Source: Eubacteriales bacterium (lineage in GTDB: Bacteria; Bacillota; Clostridia; Oscillospirales; Oscillospiraceae). From it: a stretch of 37,314 bases of DNA. Positions within the stretch are counted from its first letter, which is position 1. Each line of letters begins with the position of its first letter. The notes under the pieces are model-generated. The model searched no databases. It was not told where the DNA came from and saw nothing but the letters and a program-made list of their open reading frames with translations. Made by a program: the position numbers and the translations under genes. The stretch covers positions 1-37,314 of the forward strand of contig JAUMWJ010000021.1 in the NCBI GenBank assembly GCA_030529655.1, read 5' to 3'. Positions 1 to 8,275 of this stretch are shown here, piece after piece.

Positions 1-218
1 AGAAAATGATTGAATTTCTGCATATTGATAATCCGGTCGAAATTTTTTTGTGCTCAAAGTAACTTAGAGAGTTACCATATAAACAAAGAAGGAAGAACGG
101 GTGCAAACATTTTTGACATTTTTGCTGTTTATTTTCTGCATCACCTGTTTTCCGGCATATAACATAATATCAATCATGTTGTATGCGGCATCCGTTCAAT
201 CGTCGGAGATGAGATAGT

Positions 219-863
219 ATGAAGAAAAACGACCTGATCGGGCAGCGTTTCGGTAAACTCACCGTCATCAAGGCGGCAGAGTCCACACAGCGCGGTCGGT
301 CACGGTGGGTCTGCCGCTGTGACTGCGGGAAAGAATGTACTGTATTGGGTTTGAATCTCCGACGGGGTCACACCGCCTCCTGTGGCTGCTCGCGTGAAAA
401 TGATCTGACGGGGCAGAGAATCGGCAAACTGACCGTGCTGTGCCGCTCGGACATACGCACCGCCCGTGGTGCGCGTACCACGCCTGCGTGGGAATGCCGG
501 TGCGATTGCGGCAACACGGTTTATCAGGCCACCGATTCTCTTACAAGAAGCTGCTATCATATGTGTGCCCGTTGCCGTGAGCTGTACGCCACCGAAAAAG
601 CGAGGGAAAATGCCGGCTTTGTCGGCGGAACACAGCTAAGCAGGATTAAGAATATGAATGCACCGTCAACCAACACAAGCGGTGTGCGTGGTGTTTATTA
701 CGATAAAAAATCAAATAAATGGCGTGCGCGGTTGAAATTCAAGGGGAAGAACATGAACTTCGGCAGCTATGAGAAGTTCGAGGATGCAGTAGCGGCGCGA
801 AAGAAAGCGGAAGAGGAATATTTCCAAACCGCCCTTGATACATATTTACAAGTTGAGCATTGA
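219..863 (+). CDS. Phage-type AP2 DNA-binding protein with two Cys-rich ribbons
   Basis: A 214-residue protein. The N-terminal half is an internal duplication. GQRFGKLTVI (residues 8-17) and GQRIGKLTVL (65-74) each lead into a CRCDCG cysteine cluster (C32/C34/C36/C40 with C55/C57; C93/C95/C97 with C112/C116/C119). These look like small zinc ribbons. Residues about 154-202 (SGVRGVYYDKKSNKWRARL onward) match the AP2/ERF DNA-binding fold found in phage and homing-endonuclease proteins. No HNH or other nuclease motif is visible, so it is an orphan DNA-binding protein. The ATG at 219 follows a GGAG about ten bases upstream. It stands alone, with no neighbouring phage gene. Such proteins are usually found in prophages and other mobile DNA (family knowledge). 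DNA binding is inferred and the target is unknown. Confidence 0.8.
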   Translation: MKKNDLIGQRFGKLTVIKAAESTQRGRSRWVCRCDCGKECTVLGLNLRRGHTASCGCSRENDLTGQRIGKLTVLCRSDIRTARGARTTPAWECRCDCGNTVYQATDSLTRSCYHMCARCRELYATEKARENAGFVGGTQLSRIKNMNAPSTNTSGVRGVYYDKKSNKWRARLKFKGKNMNFGSYEKFEDAVAARKKAEEEYFQTALDTYLQVEH

Positions 864-958
864 ACCCGTATTTCCCGCATCGGTGATCTGCTTTCGTTTG
901 GCATATTTCGTTCCGTTGGCTGCACACGGCCTGATAACGAATTGTCGAAAAAATGTAG

Positions 959-987
959 TTGATAAATCGTTAATATATTGCTATCTT
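959..987 (+). promoter_or_regulatory. Candidate sigma-A promoter for the beta-helix gene
   Basis: TTGATA at 959-964 and TATCTT at 982-987 are separated by 17 bases. Transcription from here would give a leader of about 215 bases in front of the ATG at 1211, containing the two hairpins at 1013-1052. The match to consensus is moderate. Confidence 0.35.
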
Positions 988-1012
988 ATATATGGAGAGA
1001 TACATGGGCGCA

Positions 1013-1052
1013 TCAGGGGGTACCCCCTGACATGGTTTCTGTAGAAACCATG
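1013..1052 (+). other. Two abutting hairpins in the leader
   Basis: Positions 1013-1030 form a perfect 18-base palindrome (TCAGGGGG arms around a TA centre). Immediately next to it, 1031-1039 and 1044-1052 form a perfect 9-bp stem (CATGGTTTC) around a TGTA loop. No U-run follows either stem, so they do not look like intrinsic terminators. The rest of 864-1210 (347 bases without a gene) shows no other feature I can support. I could not match it to a known riboswitch. Confidence 0.6.
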
Positions 1053-1210
1053 ATGAGCTTTCTCGATCGGAGTGCATGGAGGATCGATGTGCTGCGATGG
1101 AGGAAGGACATGAGAGCTCGTTGTCTTTCCGAAGACCTGTTTCCCGTCTTGGCAGCGTCACGGGCAGCAGCGTTATCAGGATGCTGACACTACATAAGGA
1201 GGTACTCAAA

Positions 1211-3124
1211 ATGAAGAGTACAAAAAAATCGCTCTTACTGAGCATGCTGAGTCTGGTGCTCTGCTTTGTCATGCTGATTGGTACGACATTCGCTTGGTTC
1301 ACCGACTCCGTCACCTCCGGCGTGAACAAGATTCAGGCCGGTAATCTGGATGTAGCTTTGGAAATGTCCACTGACAACGGTACTACATGGACTAATGCAG
1401 AAGGCCAAGTCCTAAACTTTGTGAAGGCTGCATCTGCTCCTGAAAACGAGCAGATCCTCTGGGAGCCGGGCTGTACCTATATGCTGCCCCAGCTACGCGT
1501 TGTTAATAAGGGCAATCTGGCACTGAAGTATCAGTTTGCCATCAATGGTGTTGACGGCAACGCCAAACTGTTAGAAGCCATTGAATGGACAGTCAAGGTC
1601 GGCGGCAATGAGGTTGCTCTCGACAAGCTAAGCGGCAACCTTCTGGCCAATACGAATTCCGAGAATATTGTGATCTCTGGCCACATGAAGGAAGAAGCTG
1701 GTAATGAGTATCAGGGCCTGTCCATCGAGGGCATCGGCATCACCATTTTTGCCACTCAGATGACCAGTGAATATGACAGCTTCGGTAATACTTACGATGA
1801 AGGCGCAATGATTGAATCCTTTGAGGAACTCAAAGCTGCTGCTCAGAATGGCGGTGTGCTCGTATTGAAGGGTAATATTGCAGCAACAGAGAACATTACC
1901 TTTGCTAAGAATGTGAAGCTGGTCGGCGATGGTGATACCCGGATTACAGGAAAGCCCCTGTATTTCAAAGGTGATTCTGTTGAGATTTCCGGCATCAACT
2001 TTAATAATGGTACCGTCGGCAGTGAATCTTGCATGTATTTCACTGAAGAGGGACTTAAAAATCTTGTAATTGAGAATTGCACCTTCTCCAATGCAAAGTG
2101 GGATGCTATTCAGCTGACCAAGGCAGCAGAAAGCGTTACAATTAAGAATAACTCCTTCAAAAATACTGCCAAGGGCTACCGTTATATCCATCTGGAGATT
2201 CGTGATGCCAATGACAGCTATGGCACAACGAATGCAATCCTGAATATCACCGGCAATACCTTTACCAACCTTACCGCGGCTTATTGCGAAGACAGTGCCA
2301 TTACCATTGCCGGCTTCAAGATGAATAATATTACATTTAAGGACAACACCTTTGCTGGTGTCGGTGCAGATACAATTAACACCGACATGGTTTGGATCTG
2401 CAATGGCACAACTTTCAGCGAGCTGATGAGTGTCGGCACCATCAAGGCCAACAACCATTTTGCTGTGGAAGCGACACCTACTACTCTGTCGACTGCCATC
2501 AGCAACGCATCTAACGGTGACACGGTTGTGCTCAGCGCTTCTACAACTGACTACACAATTCCAACTTATTCAAACAAAGAGCTCACAATCGTAGGTTCTG
2601 GGGAAGATACCGTAGTTTCTATGCCTGCAAGTGCAACAACTCTTTCAGGTTCTAAGCTCAATCTTGAAAATGTTACGGTAAAAAGCCAGCATAGCGGACA
2701 AATGCCCTATACTCAGGCTATTCAGCATGCTAACGGACAGTCTTATAAAAATGTTGTATTTGATGGATTATTCGTAATTCAAAATGGTGCTACTTTTGAA
2801 AATTGTACATTTAAAGCATCCACCACAGATGAATACACCCTTTGGCTGTATAGTGGCAATATGGTGCTAAAAAACTGCGTATTTGAAGGAAGCGGAACAA
2901 AGGGTTTTGTTAAACTTTATGGAGAAAGCGGTAATGCAATTAATGCAGATTTAGAGAATTGTGTATTCAACGGTTCTTGTGCTAAGAATGCTGCTATCTA
3001 CGTCAGTAACAACAACAACAATGCTAATAATGTAGTATATTCCGTCAATGCAAAGAATTGTATGACTACTTGTACAAACCTTGTGATGGACAGTGGCAAG
3101 ACATCTACTATTACAATTAGCTGA
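1211..3124 (+). CDS. Secreted right-handed beta-helix protein with SipW-cognate signal
   Basis: The ATG at 1211 is chosen over the upstream in-frame ATG at 1076. It follows a strong AAGGAGG and starts the signal sequence directly, giving 637 residues. Residues 1-28 are a hydrophobic leader ending in GTTFAWFTDSVTSG, the hallmark of SipW-cognate (TasA/camelysin-type) signal peptides. Residues about 45-200 resemble the TasA-like beta-sandwich region. From about 205 onward the sequence is repetitive and Asn/Gly/Thr-rich (for example LVIENCTFSNA, ITGNTFTNLT, ADLENCVFNGS), typical of parallel beta-helix pectate-lyase-like folds. No catalytic site is recognisable. Base composition becomes more AT-rich after about 2560, suggesting a mosaic C-terminal half. 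It is probably a surface or matrix adhesin. The dedicated signal peptidase is not in this window. Confidence 0.8.
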   Translation: MKSTKKSLLLSMLSLVLCFVMLIGTTFAWFTDSVTSGVNKIQAGNLDVALEMSTDNGTTWTNAEGQVLNFVKAASAPENEQILWEPGCTYMLPQLRVVNKGNLALKYQFAINGVDGNAKLLEAIEWTVKVGGNEVALDKLSGNLLANTNSENIVISGHMKEEAGNEYQGLSIEGIGITIFATQMTSEYDSFGNTYDEGAMIESFEELKAAAQNGGVLVLKGNIAATENITFAKNVKLVGDGDTRITGKPLYFKGDSVEISGINFNNGTVGSESCMYFTEEGLKNLVIENCTFSNAKWDAIQLTKAAESVTIKNNSFKNTAKGYRYIHLEIRDANDSYGTTNAILNITGNTFTNLTAAYCEDSAITIAGFKMNNITFKDNTFAGVGADTINTDMVWICNGTTFSELMSVGTIKANNHFAVEATPTTLSTAISNASNGDTVVLSASTTDYTIPTYSNKELTIVGSGEDTVVSMPASATTLSGSKLNLENVTVKSQHSGQMPYTQAIQHANGQSYKNVVFDGLFVIQNGATFENCTFKASTTDEYTLWLYSGNMVLKNCVFEGSGTKGFVKLYGESGNAINADLENCVFNGSCAKNAAIYVSNNNNNANNVVYSVNAKNCMTTCTNLVMDSGKTSTITIS

Positions 3125-3178
3125 CGCCCCATTGTCAATAGATCTGTTTTGACTTGGTCGAACCCCATACAATAGCAA

Positions 3179-3208
3179 CGAGTGTCTGCGGTTTCCCGCA
3201 GGCACTCG
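3179..3208 (+). terminator. Terminator-like hairpin after the beta-helix gene
   Basis: A 13-bp stem (3179-3191 with 3196-3208, one G-U pair) closes a 4-base loop 55 bases after the stop codon at 3124. Only two T residues follow, so it is an imperfect intrinsic terminator. Confidence 0.45.
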
Positions 3209-3210
3209 TT

Positions 3211-3270
3211 TCAGTCTGTCGAGAAATCCAGCCTATGCATCAGCGTAGGCTGGATTTCTCGACAGACTGA
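3211..3270. repeat. 28-bp inverted repeat with 4-base loop
   Basis: Arms 3211-3238 and 3243-3270 are complementary over 28 bases with one mismatch (a G-U pair in RNA), separated by the loop ATCA. The arms begin TCAGTCTGTCGAG. It lies 2 bases after the 3179-3208 hairpin and 24 bases outside the IS66-like end at 3295. It may be a REP/MITE-like palindromic unit or a very strong terminator or processing hairpin. No coding role is visible. Confidence 0.85.
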
Positions 3271-3294
3271 GAGCACGGATAAGGTACAATAAGT

Positions 3295-3323
3295 GTAAGC
3301 GTAACTTCTACCCGCGTATAAAA
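3295..3323 (-). repeat. IS66-like terminal inverted repeat, 3' end
   Basis: Begins GTAAGCGTAAC and continues TTCTACCCGCGTATA. It pairs as an inverted repeat with 4681-4709 at 22 of 29 positions. The GTAAGCG outer sequence is typical of IS66-family ends. Confidence 0.65.
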
Positions 3324-3349
3324 GATCCAGGGCGTCTTGCCCTGGATCT
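3323..3349. other. Hairpin between IS66 end and transposase stop
   Basis: A perfect 11-bp stem (AGATCCAGGGC, 3323-3333, with 3339-3349) encloses a 5-base loop. It sits just downstream of the minus-strand transposase fragment and may be the element's own 3' hairpin. Confidence 0.6.
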
Positions 3350-3356
3350 CAGCATA

Positions 3357-3557
3357 TCAGCTATTCACTTTACATTCATCTTGCGCATGAGCCGGTACCA
3401 AAGCCGCTGCCCACTTCTCATCGCTCTGGCTCAATTTGGGTGCTGTCTGCAGGACCCACAGCAGGTATCGATACGGATCCAAGCTGTTTTCCTTTGCCGT
3501 CTCAATCAGACTGTATATCACGCTGCTGGACTGCGTACCCGCATCATGGAGGTACAC
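3357..3557 (-). pseudogene. IS66-family transposase (TnpC) C-terminal fragment
   Basis: Only the last roughly 60 residues of TnpC remain. YSLIETAKENSLDPYRYL followed by an LQTAPKL region and ending near DECKV is the conserved IS66 C-terminal segment. A full TnpC is about 500 residues. The homology stops near 3541 (GTQSSSVIYS). Upstream residues (MYLHDA) are unrelated, and the DDE catalytic core is absent. The break lies about 30 bases from the 26-bp repeat at 3574-3599. The fragment is non-functional. Confidence 0.85.
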
Positions 3558-3573
3558 AGGATGACATCACCAG

Positions 3574-3599
3574 CATTACCGCACTCTGACATCACCCCA
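3574..3599 (+). repeat. 26-bp direct repeat, copy 1
   Basis: Identical over 26 bases to 36927-36952, in the same orientation (starts CATTACCGCAC, ends GACATCACCCCA). Its TGACATCACC portion also occurs at 3562-3571. The copy lies between the IS66 transposase fragment and the first codons of the truncated beta-helix gene. Confidence 0.9.
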
Positions 3600-3600
3600 G

Positions 3601-4530
3601 ACAAATGAGACCGTTGTTCTGCTGAAGAATGTGGACCTTGATACGCGTATTGACATCGGCAAGAAGCTCACGCTCGACCTCAACGGCAAGACCGTTAAGC
3701 CGATGGATAGCCTTAGCAATAATACTGCATTCAAACCGCTCAAGAGTGCTAGCGCTGCCTCTAACGGTTATGTAACCGGCGTTATCGCGGTTCTCCGCGG
3801 CGGTGATCTGATAGTCAAGGACAGCGCCGGAAACGGCAAGATCGATGCAAACGGCAAAACCTATTCTGCAATTTGCATGACGGTAACAGGCGAAGACGCG
3901 ACCGGTGCTCTTGCTAAGCTCACCGTCAACGGCGGTACGCTGATTGGCGACTATTATGCAATCGTCGGTAACGGCAGCCGTCACAACACTGAAATCACCA
4001 TCAACGGCGGTACCTTCAAGGGCACGCATACCAACGACAATCAGGCTATCTACCATCCGCAGAACGGTACGCTGACCATCAACGGCGGTACCTTTGAAGG
4101 CTACAACACTGCGATTGAACTGCGCGGCGGCAATCTGACGATCAATGATGGCAGCTTTAAATCTCAGGCAACTCCGACTGAAGTTCAGCCCAACGGCAGC
4201 GGTACGACCACCAAGGGCGCGGCAATTGCTGTAGCACAGCATACCACGAAGCTTCCCATTAACGTCGTTATCAATGGCGGTACCTTTACCGGCCACACTG
4301 CGCTGAATGAGACGAACCCGCAGAATAATTGCGCTGAAGACGTCGAAAAGATCAAGATGGAAGTTAAGGGCGGTACCTTCAATGGCACAGCAAACGCCGT
4401 TTCGTCCGCCGATTGCAAGAACTTCATCACCGGCGGTACGTTCAGCAGCGAACCGACGACGTATGTTGCCGGGGGCTACAAGACTGTTGAAAACGGCAAC
4501 GGCACCTGGACTGTTTCAGCTACAAACTAA
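3601..4530 (+). pseudogene. 5'-truncated beta-helix surface protein gene
   Basis: The frame is open from 3565 but has no signal peptide and no ATG with a ribosome site. The nearest start is a GTG at 3631, inside a conserved beta-helix strand (ETVVLLKNVDLDTRIDIG then KKLTLDLNGKTV). The coding sequence therefore appears to have lost its N-terminus. About 310 residues remain. They contain repeated INGGTFxG units (LTVNGGTLIG, ITINGGTFKG, LTINGGTFEG, LTINDGSFKS, VVINGGTFTG, MEVKGGTFNG, FITGGTFSS), typical of pectate-lyase-like parallel beta-helices. The C-terminus is intact and followed by a strong terminator. It probably derives from a larger SipW- or Sec-exported protein like the one at 1211. 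If GTG 3631 were used, the product would be a 299-residue cytoplasmic fragment. Confidence 0.7.
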
Positions 4531-4545
4531 TTCAAACCTAACCTC

Positions 4546-4575
4546 AAAAGAGCACGGCTTCGGCCGTGCTCTTTT
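4546..4575 (+). terminator. Intrinsic terminator with UUCG tetraloop
   Basis: A 13-bp perfect stem (4546-4558 with 4563-4575) closes a TTCG loop, with A-run and T-run at its feet (AAAAGAGCACGG / CCGTGCTCTTTT). It begins 15 bases after the stop at 4530. It is symmetric enough to work in both directions. Confidence 0.9.
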
Positions 4576-4680
4576 CTATTGCCCCCACGTGCACCGCCGC
4601 AGGAAAGCGGTACCCGTAAACTCTACCCACTTATCAATTGAGCGGCTCCGCCGGCTTAAACCGAACAGGCAGAGCCCCTT

Positions 4681-4709
4681 TACTATACGCGAGTAGAGTT
4701 GACGCTAAC
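4681..4709 (+). repeat. IS66-like terminal inverted repeat, 5' end
   Basis: Read on the minus strand from 4709 it begins GTTAGCGTCAACTCTACTCG. It matches the 3295-3323 end at 22 of 29 positions. A subterminal inverted copy of GTAGAGTT (AACTCTAC) lies at 4618-4625. Positions 4576-4680 look like leftover IS66 5' leader and hold no gene. Confidence 0.65.
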
Positions 4710-4748
4710 AAACATGACAACAAAAAATGACAAGATGACAAATAATTA

Positions 4749-4777
4749 TTGCATATATTAAAATATAGTAATATAAT
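4749..4777 (+). promoter_or_regulatory. Sigma-A promoter of the polysaccharide operon
   Basis: TTGCAT at 4749-4754 and a perfect TATAAT at 4772-4777 are 17 bases apart in an AT-rich stretch. The inferred start near 4784 leaves a leader of about 218 bases before the ATG at 5002. Confidence 0.7.
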
Positions 4778-4783
4778 GTAAAG

Positions 4784-5001
4784 GATGTAAAAGGGAAAAT
4801 AATCATGTCATAAAACAAAACAGAAATGAATGACCTATCATGAAATAAGCGTAGATACTTGGTTTTAGATGAAGATGAAGAAGTCAATATTCGATGACGG
4901 CTTATGATGCCCTGATCCTGTTGGCAATGGATGGCATAGCGGATGAAAGAGAATTAGTGTCTGCTCGATGAAAAACAGTGGGAGAGAAAAGAGACGAAAC
5001 G
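4784..5001 (+). other. Long operon leader with a 25-codon open frame
   Basis: This transcribed leader contains an ATG at 4894 opening 25 codons (MTAYDALILLAMDGIADERE onward) and closing with TGA at 4969-4971, 30 bases before the first gene. It has no convincing ribosome site. It might be a leader peptide or a remnant of a lost gene. No strong terminator/antiterminator pair was found by eye. Confidence 0.3.
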
Positions 5002-6194
<1,193 letters not shown>

Positions 6195-6198
<4 letters not shown>

Positions 6199-6932
6199 AA
6201 AAAGGAAAGGACAGCATTTACTGTCGTTACATAAAAAGAATATTGGACATTCTCTGCGCTCTGGCGGCCATGGTTGTCTTCTGCTGGCTCTATGCCATTG
6301 TGGCGGTGCTGGTACGCATCAAGCTGGGCAGCCCTGTGATCTTCAAGCAGCCGCGTCCGGGAAAAGATGAGAAGATATTCAACCTCTATAAGTTCCGCAG
6401 CATGACGGATGAGCGGGATGCAGATGGGAATCTTCTGCCAGATGAGCAGAGGGTGACGAAATTCGGCAAATGGATCCGCGGTACGTCGCTGGACGAGCTG
6501 CCGGAGGCGTGGAATATTCTCAAGGGAGATATGAGCGTGGTAGGGCCGAGACCGCAGCTTGTCCGGGACATGGTGTTCATGACCGAGGCGCAGAGGCGTC
6601 GCCACAGCGTAAGGCCGGGTTTGACGGGCCTTGCCCAGGTCAGTGGCCGCAATGCCTTGCAGTGGGATAAGAAGTTGGCCGCGGATATTACGTACATACA
6701 GAGAATCAGCTTCGGTCTGGACTGCTGCATCATCTGGAGAACGGTACAGCAGGTATTCTTTCACAAGCGTGCCTTGGAGTACACTCAGGTAGATATCGTT
6801 GATATTACCGATGATTTCGGAGACTATCTGTTGAAAAAAGACAGGATCAGCCAATCGGAATTTGACCGTCGTCAGCAAGAAGCACGGAAACTGCTGGGAG
6901 AACACAATGAAATTCTTGAAAATGCTCTATGA
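6195..6932 (+). CDS. Initiating sugar-1-phosphate transferase (PglC/WcaJ family)
   Basis: A 245-residue bacterial sugar transferase that moves a sugar phosphate from a UDP-sugar to undecaprenyl phosphate to start the repeat unit. One hydrophobic segment (ILDILCALAAMVVFCWLYAI) acts as the re-entrant anchor. The conserved blocks follow in order: PVIFKQPRPGKDEKIFNLYK, FRSMTDERD, TSLDELPEAWNILKGDMS, VVGPRPQ and RPGLTGLAQVSGRN. The TTG at 6195 overlaps the preceding stop and has AGAAGG eight bases upstream; an in-frame GTG at 6186 is the alternative. A C-terminal extension of about 40 charged residues after the core is longer than in PglC. A GT-free start enzyme next to a DegT aminotransferase suggests an amino-dideoxy sugar as first residue (inference). 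Confidence 0.92.
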
Positions 6933-7431
6933 AAAGAAAAACAGGAAGTCGGCACCATATTATTACGATTACTCCATTCTGACTGTTATCAAAAAGCCGA
7001 TTCGTAAATGGATTTCACAAGTACTTGCACCAAACTGCGTCTTTAATTTCCTACGCATTTTTCTCTATCGTCTTTGCGGCTTTCACATCGGCAAGCATAC
7101 ATTCATCGGTATGCGGTGCTATCTGGACGATATGTGCTACGATCTGCTGACCATAGGAGATCATGTGACCATCTCCTACGGAGTTTATTTTGCCTGCCAC
7201 GGAAAAGATCAGGGGCACTATCCGATTGTTGTAGGAGATTACGCCTACATTGGGATGCGTGCCAACGTCATCAGCAAAAACGCGGATGGCGGAGAAAATG
7301 GTGTGTTCATCGGAAAAGGTGCGGTGGTAGGTTCCTGCTCACTGGTCAATCGAAATGTGCCCGACGGAGCAACGGCGGTTGGCGTGCCGTGCCGTATTTT
7401 GGAGAAAGAGGAAATGCTGCATGACGAATGA
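6907..7431 (+). CDS. Left-handed beta-helix acyltransferase
   Basis: A 174-residue hexapeptide-repeat acyltransferase of the maltose/galactoside O-acetyltransferase type. Repeats appear as IGKHTFIGMRCYL, LTIGDHVTISYGV, IVVGDYAYIGMRANV, VFIGKGAVVGSCSLV. The ending ATAVGVPCRIL is the family's usual GxPAK-like coil. The catalytic His may be in FACHGKDQGHYP. ATG 6907 lies inside the end of the preceding gene (26-base overlap) with GGGAG eight bases upstream, so the longer frame from 6862 is unlikely. It presumably O- or N-acetylates a sugar of the repeat unit. It lacks the N-terminal nucleotide-binding domain of PglD, so it is not an obvious bacillosamine N-acetyltransferase. Confidence 0.85.
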   Translation: MKFLKMLYEKKNRKSAPYYYDYSILTVIKKPIRKWISQVLAPNCVFNFLRIFLYRLCGFHIGKHTFIGMRCYLDDMCYDLLTIGDHVTISYGVYFACHGKDQGHYPIVVGDYAYIGMRANVISKNADGGENGVFIGKGAVVGSCSLVNRNVPDGATAVGVPCRILEKEEMLHDE

Positions 7432-8275
7432 CTTGGTATCCGTCATTATGCCGTCTTATAACTGCGAGGCATACATAGAGGCGTCCATCCGTTCTGTTTT
7501 GGCGCAGACATATGAAAACTGGGAGCTGCTCATTGTAGATGACTGCTCTACGGACGGTACGGTACCCATCGTGCAGTCATTTCGCGATGACAGGATTAAG
7601 CTGTTTTTTAATGAGCGCAACAGCGGTGCGGCGGTATCCCGAAATCGTGCGCTTCGTGAAGCCCGGGGGCGTTGGATCGCCTTTCTGGACAGCGATGATC
7701 TCTGGCATCCGGAGAAGTTGGAACGGCAGATCAGTTATATGGAGAAAAACGGATATGCGTTTTCCTGCACGGATTATCGCATCAACTTAAATGGGACGTG
7801 GCTTTCCCATGTGAATACGGGGCCGATGGCAGTTGACCGGCGAAGGATGTACCGATACTGCTATTTTTCAACGATCACCGTGATATATGACAGGAATGTT
7901 GCAGGGCTTATCCAGATCGGAGACCTTCGTAAGAATAACGATTATGCCATGTGGCTCCGGGTGATTGAGAAGTGCAACTGTTACCGGCTGCCGCAGTGTC
8001 TGTCGTTTTATATCAAGCATGACAACTCCGTTTCCGGGGGCAGAAAGTGGAAGCTTATCAAATGGCACTACCGGCTCTTCCGACAGGAACAGGAAAAAGG
8101 GGTGCTGCCTGCCCTGTATTGCACGGCGAGAAATCTCTTTTTCGGCGTCATTAAGAAAGCATTTTTCAAGCATTCGGTCACATCGGCAGAGCAGAAATTG
8201 ACCGAAGAAACTGTTTTGACTGTTGAAAATATTGTGAAAGAACAAGAGAAGGTTAAAGAAAATGTCGCTGTATAA
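7421..8275 (+). CDS. Family 2 glycosyltransferase
   Basis: A 284-residue GT-A fold enzyme. It opens VSVIMPSYNCEAYIEASIRS with nucleotide-binding VDDCSTDGT at 39-47. RNRALREARG precedes the metal-binding FLDSDDLW (D90-S-D-D). It is expected to act in the cytoplasm on lipid-linked intermediates. ATG 7421 overlaps the acyltransferase end by 11 bases; AGAGGAA upstream serves as ribosome site. The C-terminal 80 residues are basic and amphipathic, suggesting peripheral membrane binding. Donor and linkage cannot be read from sequence. Confidence 0.92.
   Translation: MTNDLVSVIMPSYNCEAYIEASIRSVLAQTYENWELLIVDDCSTDGTVPIVQSFRDDRIKLFFNERNSGAAVSRNRALREARGRWIAFLDSDDLWHPEKLERQISYMEKNGYAFSCTDYRINLNGTWLSHVNTGPMAVDRRRMYRYCYFSTITVIYDRNVAGLIQIGDLRKNNDYAMWLRVIEKCNCYRLPQCLSFYIKHDNSVSGGRKWKLIKWHYRLFRQEQEKGVLPALYCTARNLFFGVIKKAFFKHSVTSAEQKLTEETVLTVENIVKEQEKVKENVAV

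Larger units (their letters stand above)
3295..4709 (-). mobile_element. IS66-family remnant bounded by both ends, interior replaced
   Basis: Both ends carry related terminal inverted repeats of IS66 type (3295-3323 and 4681-4709, 22 of 29 positions matching, outer bases GTAAGCGT and GTTAGCGT). The transposase C-terminus at 3357-3557 reads on the minus strand, as expected if 4709 is the 5' end and 3295 the 3' end. The genes normally inside (tnpA, tnpB and most of tnpC) are missing. In their place sits a truncated plus-strand beta-helix gene. The flanking octamers (caataagt at 3287, aaacatga at 4710) do not match, so no target duplication survives. It could also be the facing ends of two separate decayed copies. 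Confidence 0.6.

Noticed and set aside
864-1210. A cyclic-di-GMP or other known riboswitch upstream of the beta-helix gene
   Set aside because: The hairpins lack the conserved core bases of the riboswitch classes I could compare by eye.
3381-3608. A 75-codon plus-strand gene
   Set aside because: It runs antisense through the IS66 transposase fragment and into the 26-bp repeat. It has no ribosome site or homology.
4616-4709. A separate 94-bp MITE
   Set aside because: The internal AACTCTAC/GTAGAGTT pair is short, and the segment is better explained as the subterminal part of the IS66-like 5' end.
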